Counted from the first letter of the stretch, positions 46,172 through 56,264 are shown. The stretch: DNA of 64,000 nt from Alphaproteobacteria bacterium (GCA_024742485.1 JANSYK010000003.1:1054001-1118000), one strand, 5' to 3'. The notes: a model not told the origin generated them from the letters alone. Program-made: numbers and translations.

Positions 46172-46870
46172 TCATCGGGCCAGACCGCGTGCCAGGGTCT
46201 CCAGAAGCGGGATGACGTCCGCTCGGGCTTTTTCGTCAAACCGGCTGATCAGCCCCGAGACGGTCAGTGCGCCGCTCAACTCCCCCTTGGCCGTGAACAC
46301 AGGGGTGGAAACCGACGAGATATTCGGGTTTGTTTCTCCAACGGAGCTCGCTGTACCATGTTCATTGAAGACGGCGGAGTCGGGCACGGGTTCTCCTGAA
46401 AAATGACGCAACACCAGGCCGGAGGCTCCGGTCGACATTCGCAATCGCATGCCTTCTTCCACGTGAAATCGCAACAGGTTTGGAGAGTTTTCCCGATAAA
46501 GGCAAACGCGTTCCTGGCCTGCGCGCACGTAAAAGGACGCCGTTTCTCCCGTCGCCTTTACCAGCTCTCTGAGCGCTGGAGTCACTTTTTCACGTGACAC
46601 AAACTCCTGGCGGAAAATCAAACCCAGGCGCCAGACACTGGCACCAACACTGTACCGCCCCTCCTGATCCCTGTTGATGAAACCGAAGATCTGCAGAGAT
46701 TTCGTCAATCGCAATATTGTGCTTTTGTGCAGGCCTGTTTCTTCCGCCAACTCGGCCAGAGAGAGCGTTGGTTTCTGAGACGAGAACGCCAACAGAATTG
46801 ACATCGCTCGTTCGACGGATTCAGTTCGTTTTGCGGCCAAGACCGTTCTCTCTGGTGAAACGACGGTCAT
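46172..46870 (-). CDS. IclR-family transcriptional regulator
   Basis: A 232-residue protein with an N-terminal winged helix-turn-helix (LSLAELAEETGLHKSTILRLTKSL, about residues 37-60) and a C-terminal IclR effector domain (ETASFYVRAGQERVCLYR ... ISSVSTPVFTAKGELSGAL). IclR proteins sense small organic acids. The start is 59 bases from the acnD start on the other strand, so it most likely controls both directions in response to the substrate or a pathway product. Confidence 0.9.
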   Translation of the reverse strand: MTVVSPERTVLAAKRTESVERAMSILLAFSSQKPTLSLAELAEETGLHKSTILRLTKSLQIFGFINRDQEGRYSVGASVWRLGLIFRQEFVSREKVTPALRELVKATGETASFYVRAGQERVCLYRENSPNLLRFHVEEGMRLRMSTGASGLVLRHFSGEPVPDSAVFNEHGTASSVGETNPNISSVSTPVFTAKGELSGALTVSGLISRFDEKARADVIPLLETLARGLAR

Positions 46871-46929
46871 ATTATGTTGCAGGTGCCCGGCTGGTTTGTC
46901 TAGCTATGGGCAAGGCAAGGCATCTGGCA

Positions 46930-49518
46930 ATGATAACGTTTTCAATTGATAATACCGGTTCAAGCGCATTTGATTATCGGAAGATGATCAGCGGCAACAT
47001 TGCCGGGCTTCCTTATTGCTTGCGGGTTCTCGCTGAAAACGCCGGCCGTCATGACAGTGAAGGCCACGCGGCGCAGGCCGTATTTGACCGTTCGGGCCAA
47101 GCTGTCCCGTTTCGGCCCGTGCGTATGCTTCTGCATGACATGCTCGGCATCCCGGCACTTGTTGACATGATGGCCATGCGGGGTGCCCTGGAAAAGAGTG
47201 GAGGCAATCCTGATCTGGTGGACATGAGCCTGCCCGTCGATCTCGTGATTGATCACTCCATGACGATCAACCATTGGGCCGAGCGCTTTGCACTTGATCT
47301 GAATATGGACCGCGAGTTTGAGGTGAACCGGGAGCGCTTTACCTTTCTCAAAGCCTGCGAAGCGCAATTTGAGAACCTTCGCGTCATGCCGCCTGGCGGC
47401 GGTATTTGTCATCAGGTCAATCTGGAGTTTTTGGGCAAGACTGTTCTGCCCTCCAACGAAGACTCCAAACTCCTGGTTCCGGATAGTTGTCTGGGAACCG
47501 ACAGCCACACAACGATGATCAATGGCCTTGGTGTTCTGGGCTGGGGTATTGGCGGATTGGAGGCTGAATCCCTGCTGTTCGGAGAGACATCACCGGTCAA
47601 TGTGCCGGACGTCATCGGTCTTGAGATTACCGGCACGCCGTCCGACACGATCACCGCCACCGACATTGCACTCGTCATTGCCGAGAAATTGCGCGCCATT
47701 GGCGTTGTTGACAAGTTCGTCGAGATGTTCGGGCCGAGCTACAGATATTTGACGGTCGCCGACCGGGCAACAATCGCCAATATGGCCCCCGAATACGGAT
47801 CGACCGTTGTGTTCTGTCCTGTTGATGAAAATACATTGCGATACCTGCGCGAAACCGGTCGCGGCAACCGCCATACGCGACGCACAGAGGCATATTGCAA
47901 GGCTCAGGATATGTGGATCGGGCCGACTGATAACACAGTGGAATATGATGCCGTCGTCGCGTTGGATCTCAGCAAGATCGGGCGGTCCGTATCGGGACCT
48001 TCTCGTCCGGAACAGCGCATTGACCTGAATTCCGCCACAGTGGCTCTTGCCGCGAACGATGAGCTTGAGGCGGCACGCCGAGTTCCTGTCTACGGAATGG
48101 ACCACGATATCGGCGATGGCGACGTGATCATTGCAGCGATCACCAGCTGCACGAACACCGCGAACCCCCGCAATATGGTTTTGGCAGGTCTGGTTGCAAG
48201 GAATGCCGTTGCCAAGGGGCTGCGGGTGAAGCCACATGTGAAGACGTCATTGGCTCCAGGGTCGCGCGTCGTGGCCGGGTACCTTGAGGAAAGCGGTCTC
48301 CAGAAGGATCTCGACGCCTTGGGATTTGAAATCGCAGCGTTCTCCTGCTCGACCTGCAATGGCATGTCCGGACCGTTGCGGCCCGAGCATGAAGAAACAA
48401 TACGCGCCCATGATATCAAAGGTGTGGCAGTCCTGTCGGGCAATCGAAATTTTGCCGGTCGGATCCACCCGCTTGCGTCGCGAAACATGATCGCATCGCC
48501 GCCACTGGTTGTCGCCTATGCCTTGATGGGAACGATCCTCAAAGACATTACGACCGAACCGGTGGGTGAAGACTCAGACGGCCTGCCTGTCATGTTGGAT
48601 GATCTGTGGCCAGACCCTGACGAGGTGAACGCGGTCATCAATGCGCATGTGACGGCCGACGGATTTGTCCGAAACTACAGCGAGATTTCACAGGTTAACT
48701 CCCACTGGAACGCGTTGAAAGTCGGGACAGGCGCATATCGGTGGGGCCCGTCGACCTATGTCAGTTTCCCACCCTTTGTGAAATCGATCACACCGGCGAA
48801 TGATCGCCGGCTGGATCTCACCGGCCTGCGTCCTCTCGTCATGTTGGGCGACTCGGTCACGACGGACCACATTTCTCCTTCTGGAACGATCACCGCAGAA
48901 TCCGAAGCTGGTCGGTACCTGACCGCCAATGGTGTAAATCCAAGGGATTTTAATTCGTTTGGAACGCGTCGCGGCAACTCCGATGTGGTGATCCGCTCAA
49001 CCTTTGCCAACTATCGATTGCGCAACGAAATGACACCGGACAGGGAAGGATCCTGGACACGCATTGAACCGGAAGGAGAAGTCACCACAATCTTCAAGGC
49101 TATCAGCGCCTATGTGGAGCGGGGTCAGAAACTGGTCGTGATCGGCGGCAAGGATTATGGCTGTGGCTCTTCACGCGACACCGCGGCGAAGGCTCCGTGG
49201 TTGGCGGGTGTTCGTGCGGTTATTACCGAAAGCTATGAGCGAATTCACCGCTCCAATCTGGTGAATATGGGCATTGCGCCTCTCTGCTTTCCAAAGGGCG
49301 TCAACCGCAAAACCCTGAACCTGGATGGAACGGAGGTTTTCGATATTGAATTGTCCGACGATCTGACGTCCGCAAGCATGGTAATCCGTCGAAAAAGTGG
49401 CGATGTCGAAACCACGCCACTGGAACTAAGACTATACAATGATGCGGAGCGAGAGACCTTCGCAGAAGGTGGATTGCTGCCACTTTCATTCCGCAAGTTC
49501 CTGAAGAAAACCGCATGA
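46930..49518 (+). CDS. acnD: AcnD-type aconitase/2-methylisocitrate dehydratase
   Basis: An 862-residue protein from the ATG at 46930 (AAGG about nine bases upstream); an ATG at 46906 is the alternative. The N-terminus LPYCLRVLAENAGRH resembles AcnD (LPYxxRVLAEN) more than AcnA. Fe-S ligands are C407 in SCTNTANPRN and C473/C476 in FSCSTCNG. The swivel domain has GGKDYGCGSSRDTAAKAPWL. AcnD hydrates or dehydrates 2-methylcitrate but makes a trans product that PrpF must isomerise, and prpF overlaps the stop here by four bases. Confidence 0.85.
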   Translation: MITFSIDNTGSSAFDYRKMISGNIAGLPYCLRVLAENAGRHDSEGHAAQAVFDRSGQAVPFRPVRMLLHDMLGIPALVDMMAMRGALEKSGGNPDLVDMSLPVDLVIDHSMTINHWAERFALDLNMDREFEVNRERFTFLKACEAQFENLRVMPPGGGICHQVNLEFLGKTVLPSNEDSKLLVPDSCLGTDSHTTMINGLGVLGWGIGGLEAESLLFGETSPVNVPDVIGLEITGTPSDTITATDIALVIAEKLRAIGVVDKFVEMFGPSYRYLTVADRATIANMAPEYGSTVVFCPVDENTLRYLRETGRGNRHTRRTEAYCKAQDMWIGPTDNTVEYDAVVALDLSKIGRSVSGPSRPEQRIDLNSATVALAANDELEAARRVPVYGMDHDIGDGDVIIAAITSCTNTANPRNMVLAGLVARNAVAKGLRVKPHVKTSLAPGSRVVAGYLEESGLQKDLDALGFEIAAFSCSTCNGMSGPLRPEHEETIRAHDIKGVAVLSGNRNFAGRIHPLASRNMIASPPLVVAYALMGTILKDITTEPVGEDSDGLPVMLDDLWPDPDEVNAVINAHVTADGFVRNYSEISQVNSHWNALKVGTGAYRWGPSTYVSFPPFVKSITPANDRRLDLTGLRPLVMLGDSVTTDHISPSGTITAESEAGRYLTANGVNPRDFNSFGTRRGNSDVVIRSTFANYRLRNEMTPDREGSWTRIEPEGEVTTIFKAISAYVERGQKLVVIGGKDYGCGSSRDTAAKAPWLAGVRAVITESYERIHRSNLVNMGIAPLCFPKGVNRKTLNLDGTEVFDIELSDDLTSASMVIRRKSGDVETTPLELRLYNDAERETFAEGGLLPLSFRKFLKKTA

Positions 49519-50672
49519 CGGAAAACAAGCGCATAAGAGCCGCGTTTTATCGTGGTGGGACCTCGAAGGCGGTTGTCTTCAATGGCGCGGATTTGCCCGG
49601 CGAAAGAGATGTGCGCGACCGGATTTTCTTGCATATTCTCGGCAGTCCGGACCCCTTTGGCCGCCAACTGAACGGCATGGGCGGGGGGCTTTCATCGCTG
49701 TCCAAAGTCGTGATTGTAGAGCCATCTTCGCATCCGGAGGCTGATATAGACTATACGTTTGTGCAGGTTGCAGTGGATGCACCAGTTGCAGACTATGGCT
49801 CGACCTGCGGGAACATGTCGTCCGCTGTGGGTCCCTTTGCGGTACACGAAGGGCTGGTGCAGCCAATCAATGGCCTTCAGCGTGTCACCATGCACAACAC
49901 AAACACGGGCAAAATTTACAGGTCGGAATTCCAGGTCAAAAATGGAGAAGCCGTCGAGGCCGGGGATTTTGAGATCCCGGGGGTGACGCAATCGGGTGCC
50001 AAAATCAGACTGGATTTTCTGGATCCGGGCGCCTCAATGACCGACGGGCTCCTGCCGACAGGGCATCCGCTGGACTGTCTCGAAGTCGAAGGACTGGGTA
50101 GAATTGACGTCTCCATGGTCGATGCTGCCAACCCGGTAGTGTTTGTCCGCGCTGATGATTTTGGAATGAAGGGAACCGAAAGCCCCGGTGATCTGGACGC
50201 CGATGCAAAGCTGATGTTTCAACTTGATACCGTGCGGCGACAGGCCGGCGTCACCATGGGTTTGGCCCGATCCCCGGACAAAACCCCATTGTCCAATCCG
50301 AAAATCGCAATTGTGTCGCGCGCGCAGCCTTTCACTGCACTGGATGGGTCAGACTACACGACAGACTCCCACGATGTGTCAGTCCGTTTGATTTCGATGG
50401 GAAACTTCCATCGGGCGATAACACTGACCGGTGCCATGTGTGTGGCTGTTGCAGCCAAAATGGAAGGCTCTGTCGTCGCGCGTGTAACCCGGACCCCCGG
50501 CACCTTGCGCATCGGTAACCCCTCAGGTGTGTTGCCGGTTGATGCCGATGTCAAAAACCAGGGCGGAGGCTATCATGCGGTCTCCGCGACCACGTTCAGA
50601 ACGCAAAGGCGCATCATGGAGGGTGCGTTGCTCTATCCGGCACATTTCCTGGAAAGGGGCAGTGAAACGTGA
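49515..50672 (+). CDS. prpF: PrpF-family aconitate isomerase
   Basis: A 385-residue protein with the diaminopimelate-epimerase-like fold. Marks are IRAAFYRGGTSKAVVF at the start, YTFVQVAVDAPVADYGSTCGNMSSAVGPFA in the first domain (Lys and Cys/Asn loop) and TGAMCVAVAAKMEGS in the second. PrpF isomerises trans- to cis-aconitate or 2-methylaconitate. It overlaps acnD by four bases, the pairing found in 2-methylcitrate clusters. Confidence 0.88.
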   Translation: MTENKRIRAAFYRGGTSKAVVFNGADLPGERDVRDRIFLHILGSPDPFGRQLNGMGGGLSSLSKVVIVEPSSHPEADIDYTFVQVAVDAPVADYGSTCGNMSSAVGPFAVHEGLVQPINGLQRVTMHNTNTGKIYRSEFQVKNGEAVEAGDFEIPGVTQSGAKIRLDFLDPGASMTDGLLPTGHPLDCLEVEGLGRIDVSMVDAANPVVFVRADDFGMKGTESPGDLDADAKLMFQLDTVRRQAGVTMGLARSPDKTPLSNPKIAIVSRAQPFTALDGSDYTTDSHDVSVRLISMGNFHRAITLTGAMCVAVAAKMEGSVVARVTRTPGTLRIGNPSGVLPVDADVKNQGGGYHAVSATTFRTQRRIMEGALLYPAHFLERGSET

Positions 50673-50868
50673 GTTGTTGCGGGACTTGGCGATATCTGAT
50701 TTGTCAATTGGACCGATGCATCATTTCTGCTTGTCCAAAAGCATGTATGCTTGAGAGGAGAAGACAGATGTGTCGTATTGACAGGAGGTCATACGACTTC
50801 TTCGGCGCAAGGTTGCGCTGAAGAGAACGAGAATGTGTAATCAGGAAAGTCATACAGGGAGGAACCAC

Positions 50869-51861
50869 ATGACGATACTAAACTTCTCAAGGCGGACAAT
50901 AATGGCCGCTGGTGTAGCGCTGGCCGTGACAGGCCTGGCCGCACCAGCTGTCGCTGACGGTCATCAGGTCGTCGACAGCATCCATTTTCTGATCCCCGGC
51001 GGTGCCGGTGGTGGTTGGGACGGAACCGCCCGTGGAACGGGAGAGGCCCTGACGGGCGCTGGACTGGTTGGATCCGCATCCTATGAAAACATGTCGGGCG
51101 GCGGCGGTGGCAAGGCCATCGGTTACCTGATCGAGAATGCCGACAGCAATCACGGAACGCTCATGGTGAACTCGACACCGATCGTGATCCGCTCGCTGAC
51201 AGGCGTGTTTCCCCAGAACTTCCGGGATCTGACGCTGGTTGCCGGGACAATCGGAGACTATGCAGCGCTTGTTGTCGCGGCTGATGGCCCCATCAAGGAC
51301 CTCAACGGTCTGATCGAGGCCTTCAATGCTGACTCCAGCGGTACTGCGGTCGGAGGTGGATCCGTCCCGGGTGGAATGGACCATTTGGTTGCGGCCATGG
51401 TGTTCCAGGCTGCAGGTGCTGATCCGGTTGCGATGAAATACGTGCCCTATGACGGCGGCGGCGCAACAATGGCAGGCTTGCTCTCTGGCGAGGTTCAGGC
51501 TGTCTCCACCGGCTTCTCTGAAGCTGTTGAACTGGCCAAGGCCGGTGAAGTGCGCATCATCGGCGTGACTTCTCCTGAGCGCGTGGATGCCTACAAGGAT
51601 GCGCCAACCATGCTGGAGCAGGGCAACGCAACCGAGTTTGTCAATTGGCGTGGTTTCTTTGCCGCTCCAGGTCTGCCCGCGGACAAACTTGCGATGTATC
51701 AGGACGCGCTCACCAAGATGTATGAGACCGATGAATGGGAAGCCGTTCGCGCCCGGAATGGCTGGGTCAACATCCACAACAATGGTGATGACTTCAAGAA
51801 ATTCCTGGAAAACCAGGAACAGGTCATCGGTGACCTGATGAAGCAATTGGGCTTCCTCTAA
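50869..51861 (+). CDS. tctC: Tripartite tricarboxylate transporter, substrate-binding protein (TctC)
   Basis: A 330-residue protein; GGAGG lies six bases before the ATG. The N-terminus SRRTIMAAGVALAVTG is a signal peptide with an Arg pair that could use Tat or Sec. The mature part follows the TctC/Bug pattern: IHFLIPGGAGGGWDGTARGTGEAL at the start, GGGGGKAIGYLI, GGSVPGGMDHLVAAMVF and YDGGGATMAGLLSGEVQA. It binds a carboxylate in the periplasm and hands it to TctAB. Confidence 0.9.
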   Translation: MTILNFSRRTIMAAGVALAVTGLAAPAVADGHQVVDSIHFLIPGGAGGGWDGTARGTGEALTGAGLVGSASYENMSGGGGGKAIGYLIENADSNHGTLMVNSTPIVIRSLTGVFPQNFRDLTLVAGTIGDYAALVVAADGPIKDLNGLIEAFNADSSGTAVGGGSVPGGMDHLVAAMVFQAAGADPVAMKYVPYDGGGATMAGLLSGEVQAVSTGFSEAVELAKAGEVRIIGVTSPERVDAYKDAPTMLEQGNATEFVNWRGFFAAPGLPADKLAMYQDALTKMYETDEWEAVRARNGWVNIHNNGDDFKKFLENQEQVIGDLMKQLGFL

Positions 51862-51876
51862 GTCCCTGAGACACTG

Positions 51877-51900
51877 GCCGCGCGGCCTTCGTCGCGCGGC
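51877..51900 (+). other. Intercistronic hairpin between tctC and tctB
   Basis: GCCGCGCG and CGCGCGGC form a perfect 8-base GC stem with an 8-base loop, 15 bases after the tctC stop. There is no T-run. Such hairpins after binding-protein genes keep the upstream mRNA stable and allow more binding protein than membrane parts. Confidence 0.6.
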
Positions 51901-51925
51901 TCACCGATTTTAGGGAGGGGACAAG

Positions 51926-52417
51926 ATGGCGTTGGATCGCTGGATCGCACTCATCGTGTTGCTGATCTGTGTCGCATATGGTTATGCCGCGTTTTTTTCG
52001 ATGGATGATTTGCTGCCGCCAATAATGCGGCGTAGTCCGATTTGGCCGTCGAGCTTTCCCAAGGTTCTATCGGTTGGCGCAATTGTCTTCGCATTGATAA
52101 TCCTTTTCGGGCTGGAAAAATCCCCTCAGAAAGACAAGGCTGCCGACATCAATCTTTCGCGCCTCAGCGAATACAAGGTCGGACAGGCGGCAATCCTGAT
52201 CGGATTGATGATCGCCTATGCGCTGCTGCTCAGGCCAATCGGTTTTCTGGCGTCGACATTTCTGTTTCTCACCCTTGGCAGTTTCACACTGGGTGAACGC
52301 CGCTACGTGATTATGGCCATCGTGGCGATTATTGCGACTGCGGGAATCTGGTTGCTGGTCGATAACGTTTTGGGCATATTCCTGCGCCCGTTTCCCCTGT
52401 TCATGTCGGGAGGTTGA
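51926..52417 (+). CDS. tctB: Tripartite tricarboxylate transporter, small membrane subunit (TctB)
   Basis: A 163-residue protein with four hydrophobic segments (about residues 5-25, 50-70, 90-110 and 120-150) and the usual TctB loop structure. A GGGAGGGG stretch lies a few bases before the ATG. It forms the transport unit with TctA, whose start follows its stop by one base. Confidence 0.85.
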   Translation: MALDRWIALIVLLICVAYGYAAFFSMDDLLPPIMRRSPIWPSSFPKVLSVGAIVFALIILFGLEKSPQKDKAADINLSRLSEYKVGQAAILIGLMIAYALLLRPIGFLASTFLFLTLGSFTLGERRYVIMAIVAIIATAGIWLLVDNVLGIFLRPFPLFMSGG

Positions 52418-52418
52418 G

Positions 52419-53942
52419 ATGCTAGAGGGTCTTCTTCTTGGTCTGTCGACCGCATTCACGTTCCAAAACATCCTGATGGTTATCGGCGGTTGCCTGATTG
52501 GAACCTTCATTGGAATGCTGCCCGGCCTCGGTCCCATGTCGATCATTGCCATAATGATCCCGATTGCGATCACCATCGGTGATCCGGCCACCGCGTTGAT
52601 ACTGCTGGCAGGCGTGTATTATGGTGCCGTGTTTGGGGGGTCGACGTCGTCCATCCTGATCAACGCACCGGGTGTAGCATCGACCGTTGCGACGAGTTTT
52701 GATGGCTATCCGCTGACCCGGCAGGGAAAGGCGGGCAAAGCCCTGACGGTTGCTGCCATTGCTTCCTTTTCCGGCGGCACCATTGGCGCTATTCTGCTGC
52801 TGATATTCGCACCGATGCTGGCCTCGGTTGCGCTTCTGTTTCATTCCTCTGAATATTTCGCGTTGATGGTTGTGGGGCTGTCGGCCATCGCTGCATTTGC
52901 CGGAACCGGTCAGGTGGCAAAGGCGCTGCTGATGACATTTCTCGGGCTGATTATGGCCACGGTTGGCGAAGGTGTGCTGTTCAATGCGGCGCGATTTACG
53001 CTGGGCATCCCTGATCTGCAATCAGGGTTTGGGTTTATCACCCTTGCGATGGCGATGTTTGCCTTGCCGGAGGCGATCTATCTGATCCTTGATCCCAATC
53101 GCTCGAAGACGGCCGACGGAGGCGACAACAGTGAGATCAAGGAACTCCGGATATCAAGAGACGAGGCAAAATCCATCGCACCGGTCATCGCCCGCCAATC
53201 GGTTCAAGGCTTCCTGATCGGAGTTCTTCCGGGCGCGGGAGCAACCATCGCGTCGTTTCTCGGCTATGCGGTGGAGCGCAACATTGCTCCGAAGGACGAG
53301 CAGGATCAGTTTGGCAAGGGATCCGTCAAGGGTGTTGCGGCACCCGAAAGCGCCAACAACGCTGCCTGCACAGGGTCCTTCGTTCCGCTTCTGACCCTTG
53401 GAATTCCCGGGTCGGGGACGACGGCGATCTTGCTTGGCGCGTTGATCGCCCTGAATGTAAGCCCGGGGCCTCGGCTCATGGTTGATGAGCCGCAGATCTT
53501 CTGGGCGGTTATCATTTCCATGTATCTCGGCAATCTGGTCCTGTTGATGCTGAACCTGCCGCTGATCCCATACATCGCCAAGGTTCTGGCGGCGCCGCGT
53601 AACTTCCTGATACCATTCATCCTGTTCTTCACGTTGATGGGTGCCTATATCGGGCAAAACAACGCAACCGAGCTGCTGTTGCTGGTCGGTTTCGGCATCT
53701 GTGCAACAATCTTCCGGTTCGCGGACTATCCACTGGCTCCCCTGTTGATCGGTTTCATTCTGGGACCGCTGCTGGAAAACAACTTTGCGCGCGCGATGCA
53801 GCTTTACGATGGAATGGGCTTTATCTGGGAACGCCCCATGACGCTTGGTCTTCTTGTGTTGGCCGTCGTTCTCGTTGTGCTGCCAAGCTACAGGTCACGG
53901 CGCGCAAGGGCCCGCGCTGAAGGCGTTGCTGATGGTGATTGA
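52419..53942 (+). CDS. tctA: Tripartite tricarboxylate transporter, large membrane subunit (TctA)
   Basis: A 507-residue membrane protein with about 12 spans; GGAGG lies just before the ATG. Family blocks are GTFIGMLPGLGPMSIIAIMIP near residue 30, GVYYGAVFGGSTSSILINAPG near residue 65 and the second half repeat GVAAPESANNAACTGSFVPLLTLGIPGSGTTAILLGAL. It moves the carboxylate, probably with H+ or Na+. Confidence 0.93.
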   Translation: MLEGLLLGLSTAFTFQNILMVIGGCLIGTFIGMLPGLGPMSIIAIMIPIAITIGDPATALILLAGVYYGAVFGGSTSSILINAPGVASTVATSFDGYPLTRQGKAGKALTVAAIASFSGGTIGAILLLIFAPMLASVALLFHSSEYFALMVVGLSAIAAFAGTGQVAKALLMTFLGLIMATVGEGVLFNAARFTLGIPDLQSGFGFITLAMAMFALPEAIYLILDPNRSKTADGGDNSEIKELRISRDEAKSIAPVIARQSVQGFLIGVLPGAGATIASFLGYAVERNIAPKDEQDQFGKGSVKGVAAPESANNAACTGSFVPLLTLGIPGSGTTAILLGALIALNVSPGPRLMVDEPQIFWAVIISMYLGNLVLLMLNLPLIPYIAKVLAAPRNFLIPFILFFTLMGAYIGQNNATELLLLVGFGICATIFRFADYPLAPLLIGFILGPLLENNFARAMQLYDGMGFIWERPMTLGLLVLAVVLVVLPSYRSRRARARAEGVADGD

Positions 53943-54060
53943 TGACGGACTAGGGCAGTCGCATGAAAGCCGGCATCCGACGGCATCAAGGTGCGACCAC
54001 AAATATCAGTAGCGCGGATCCGTATCCAGCAAGGAGACCGATCAACGAGGTTCGCGGTGA

Positions 54061-56100
54061 TCACGGATTGGCATCGATCCGAAGATCGAGAAGATCAGGA
54101 ATGGACCCGGGTGCGATTTCCAGATTGGCGAGGATCTGTATAACCGGAACAGGGTTCTGCGGATTTGCCCTGACCCGCAGGGATTGCGGATTCGCAAAAA
54201 ACCGTTCAGCGGCGCCGGAAACCTGATCGGCAAACGCATCGTTTCCGAGGCTTCGCACCAAGCCATCAAGCTCGTTCAGCAGCTGACCGTTCAATTGCGA
54301 TTCATCGAGTCCCTGCTGGGCGGCATACAGGCTGAAAGCTGTTTCCACGCCGCCCTGATTGATCAACTCCATTTCCAGGCCCTTGAGATTAAGGGTTGCG
54401 ATGACGGCCTCAATGCGATGCGGATTTTCAAGGATGGACCTCGGGATACCGCCCAGCGTCGCCCTGGCACTAACAGTGCCAATCTCTCCGAGCTCAACCA
54501 TCAGATTGTCGATGACAAGATCCTGGCTGTCTTCATCCCAGTGCAGCCGAAGGGATTCCGACAGTCGTAGCGTTTCAATGCCCGCTGCCGCGAACAATGC
54601 CTCGGCTTCGCTGTCATCCAGTGAATCGACAGGAATTTCCAGGCCATCGACCGCGATTTCAATACCAGTGGGAACCGGCGGCACGGCAGAGCTCAGCCCC
54701 AGGAAATAGCCCTCGAGGCTGAGTTCCCCCTCGCCAGGTATCCGGGCGTACAGATCTTTCATCGCGGTCGAAATGGACAGGGGAGCAAATAGTCTTGCAA
54801 TCTCCAACGGATCCGGTTCCTGGTCTGCATATGCGGCGGTTTTGATGAACGTCTTCATAGGACCATAGGGGGCAAATTCGATGTCTCCAATCGACATCTT
54901 GCCGAGGCTGAAAGCCCCGTTTGTGCCCATGTCAAATCCTACAGAGGAAATGGAAAACTCATCCAATCCCTCCGCGTCCAGGTTTGAGACGAGCAATTGT
55001 CCCATATTGAACGACGCGGTCGTATCCGGGTTGTCGGGGTCGGGAAAGGATGCCGTGACACCATCGACGGAAAACCGTCCTATGGCCATGGATCGATAAG
55101 TGTCGAATAGCGCGAGTCCGAATTCCACCGGATCGATCTCTTCGCCCGATAGGCTGGAATCCAGCAAAGGCAGCAAGCTGGTCTCCGGCGGTCCGACATG
55201 GATATCCTCATAGGCGATGCGATCGATGTTGAACCGAACAGGGTCGGCATCGATGTCGTATCCAAGCATGACCATTGAACCGATTGCTGGAAGCAGGGCA
55301 GGGTCGTCGCCGGGTAAGGGGTTGAGCAGGGTGAGAAATGCGCCCAGATCGTAATCGACCAACCGCGTGCTGGCGATCCGCATGGTGACCTCCGACGCGA
55401 AATCATCGCCATCGTCACCTGAAATGATCTGCGTGCTGCGTCCGGATGAATATTCGCCAATCAGTCCGTCGCGCAAATCCGACAGCGCCAGATCAAGAAC
55501 TTCGTACTGAACAATCGCCGGATCGTCGCTCTCACCGTCTTGCTGGATGGTCAGCGCCAACCGGTCGACTTTGTATTCGCCGACGCGATAGTCGAGTACC
55601 TGTTCCAGCAACGGGATCCAACGGCTCACCTGGTGCCGGGCGTCTTCGGCGATTTCCGGATAGTATGGCCAGGCGGCCTGAAGGACCTCATATCCCTCTA
55701 TCGTGGCGTCGAAGACGACGTCGTCATCCGACTTTGATGTAAGGCGCGCGGTGACCCGTGTGCCGTCAGACAGCGCCATCCTTTCAAATGAAAATCCATT
55801 CCTGTCTGAGGCAAATTCATTGACCTCGAGCGTTGGCGTGATCCACGAAAGTTCGAACGTCACTCCATCCGCGTTTGACTGCTCATCGCCTGGCTCAAGG
55901 GTTGTTGAATAGGAGGCCGTAAATTCGCGGACGGTCAGCAGATCACCATCTTCCTCAGCGGACCGATAGGACATTTCCATGCCGATCTGGGTATTGGACT
56001 GAATCCAGACATCCAGCGCGGATTTGCCGGTTTCATCCGCAAAGCCTGGTGAGATGACCAAGCTGCTGGCGAATACAAGGGGAATGAACGTCCGCTTCAT
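54061..56100 (-). CDS. Large exported protein of unknown function
   Basis: A 679-residue protein. The ATG at 56100 has GGAGG eight bases upstream and starts a signal peptide (KRTFIPLVFASSLVISPGFA). The mature protein is acidic, has no membrane span and seems built of repeated beta-rich units with phrases such as LTIQQDG, FSVDGVTASF and MSIGDIEFAPYG, like AsmA/DUF945-type periplasmic proteins. I know no function. It stands alone, convergent with tctA and 164 bases downstream of glnA on the same strand, beyond the glnA terminator. Confidence 0.65.
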   Translation of the reverse strand: MKRTFIPLVFASSLVISPGFADETGKSALDVWIQSNTQIGMEMSYRSAEEDGDLLTVREFTASYSTTLEPGDEQSNADGVTFELSWITPTLEVNEFASDRNGFSFERMALSDGTRVTARLTSKSDDDVVFDATIEGYEVLQAAWPYYPEIAEDARHQVSRWIPLLEQVLDYRVGEYKVDRLALTIQQDGESDDPAIVQYEVLDLALSDLRDGLIGEYSSGRSTQIISGDDGDDFASEVTMRIASTRLVDYDLGAFLTLLNPLPGDDPALLPAIGSMVMLGYDIDADPVRFNIDRIAYEDIHVGPPETSLLPLLDSSLSGEEIDPVEFGLALFDTYRSMAIGRFSVDGVTASFPDPDNPDTTASFNMGQLLVSNLDAEGLDEFSISSVGFDMGTNGAFSLGKMSIGDIEFAPYGPMKTFIKTAAYADQEPDPLEIARLFAPLSISTAMKDLYARIPGEGELSLEGYFLGLSSAVPPVPTGIEIAVDGLEIPVDSLDDSEAEALFAAAGIETLRLSESLRLHWDEDSQDLVIDNLMVELGEIGTVSARATLGGIPRSILENPHRIEAVIATLNLKGLEMELINQGGVETAFSLYAAQQGLDESQLNGQLLNELDGLVRSLGNDAFADQVSGAAERFFANPQSLRVRANPQNPVPVIQILANLEIAPGSIPDLLDLRIDANP

Positions 56101-56186
56101 CGTGATTGCCTCCTGACGCTTTGGGGCGACCATAACAGTTCAGATGACTCCACAACAGACAGATTTGCCCTGTGCGCGGCGGGCAA

Positions 56187-56215
56187 AGAAAAACCCCCGG
56201 GATTTGCCGGGGGTT
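56187..56215 (-). terminator. Rho-independent terminator of glnA
   Basis: On the minus strand AACCCCCGG and CCGGGGGTT form a perfect 9-base stem with a 6-base loop, followed by TTTTTCTTT. It lies about 50 bases after the glnA stop. A second GC hairpin (GGATGCGG/CCGCATCC at 56230-56250) sits between stop and terminator. Confidence 0.9.
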
Positions 56216-56264
56216 GAAAGACGTTGACGGGATGCGGCATGGCCGCATCCGGAAACAAATGCGG

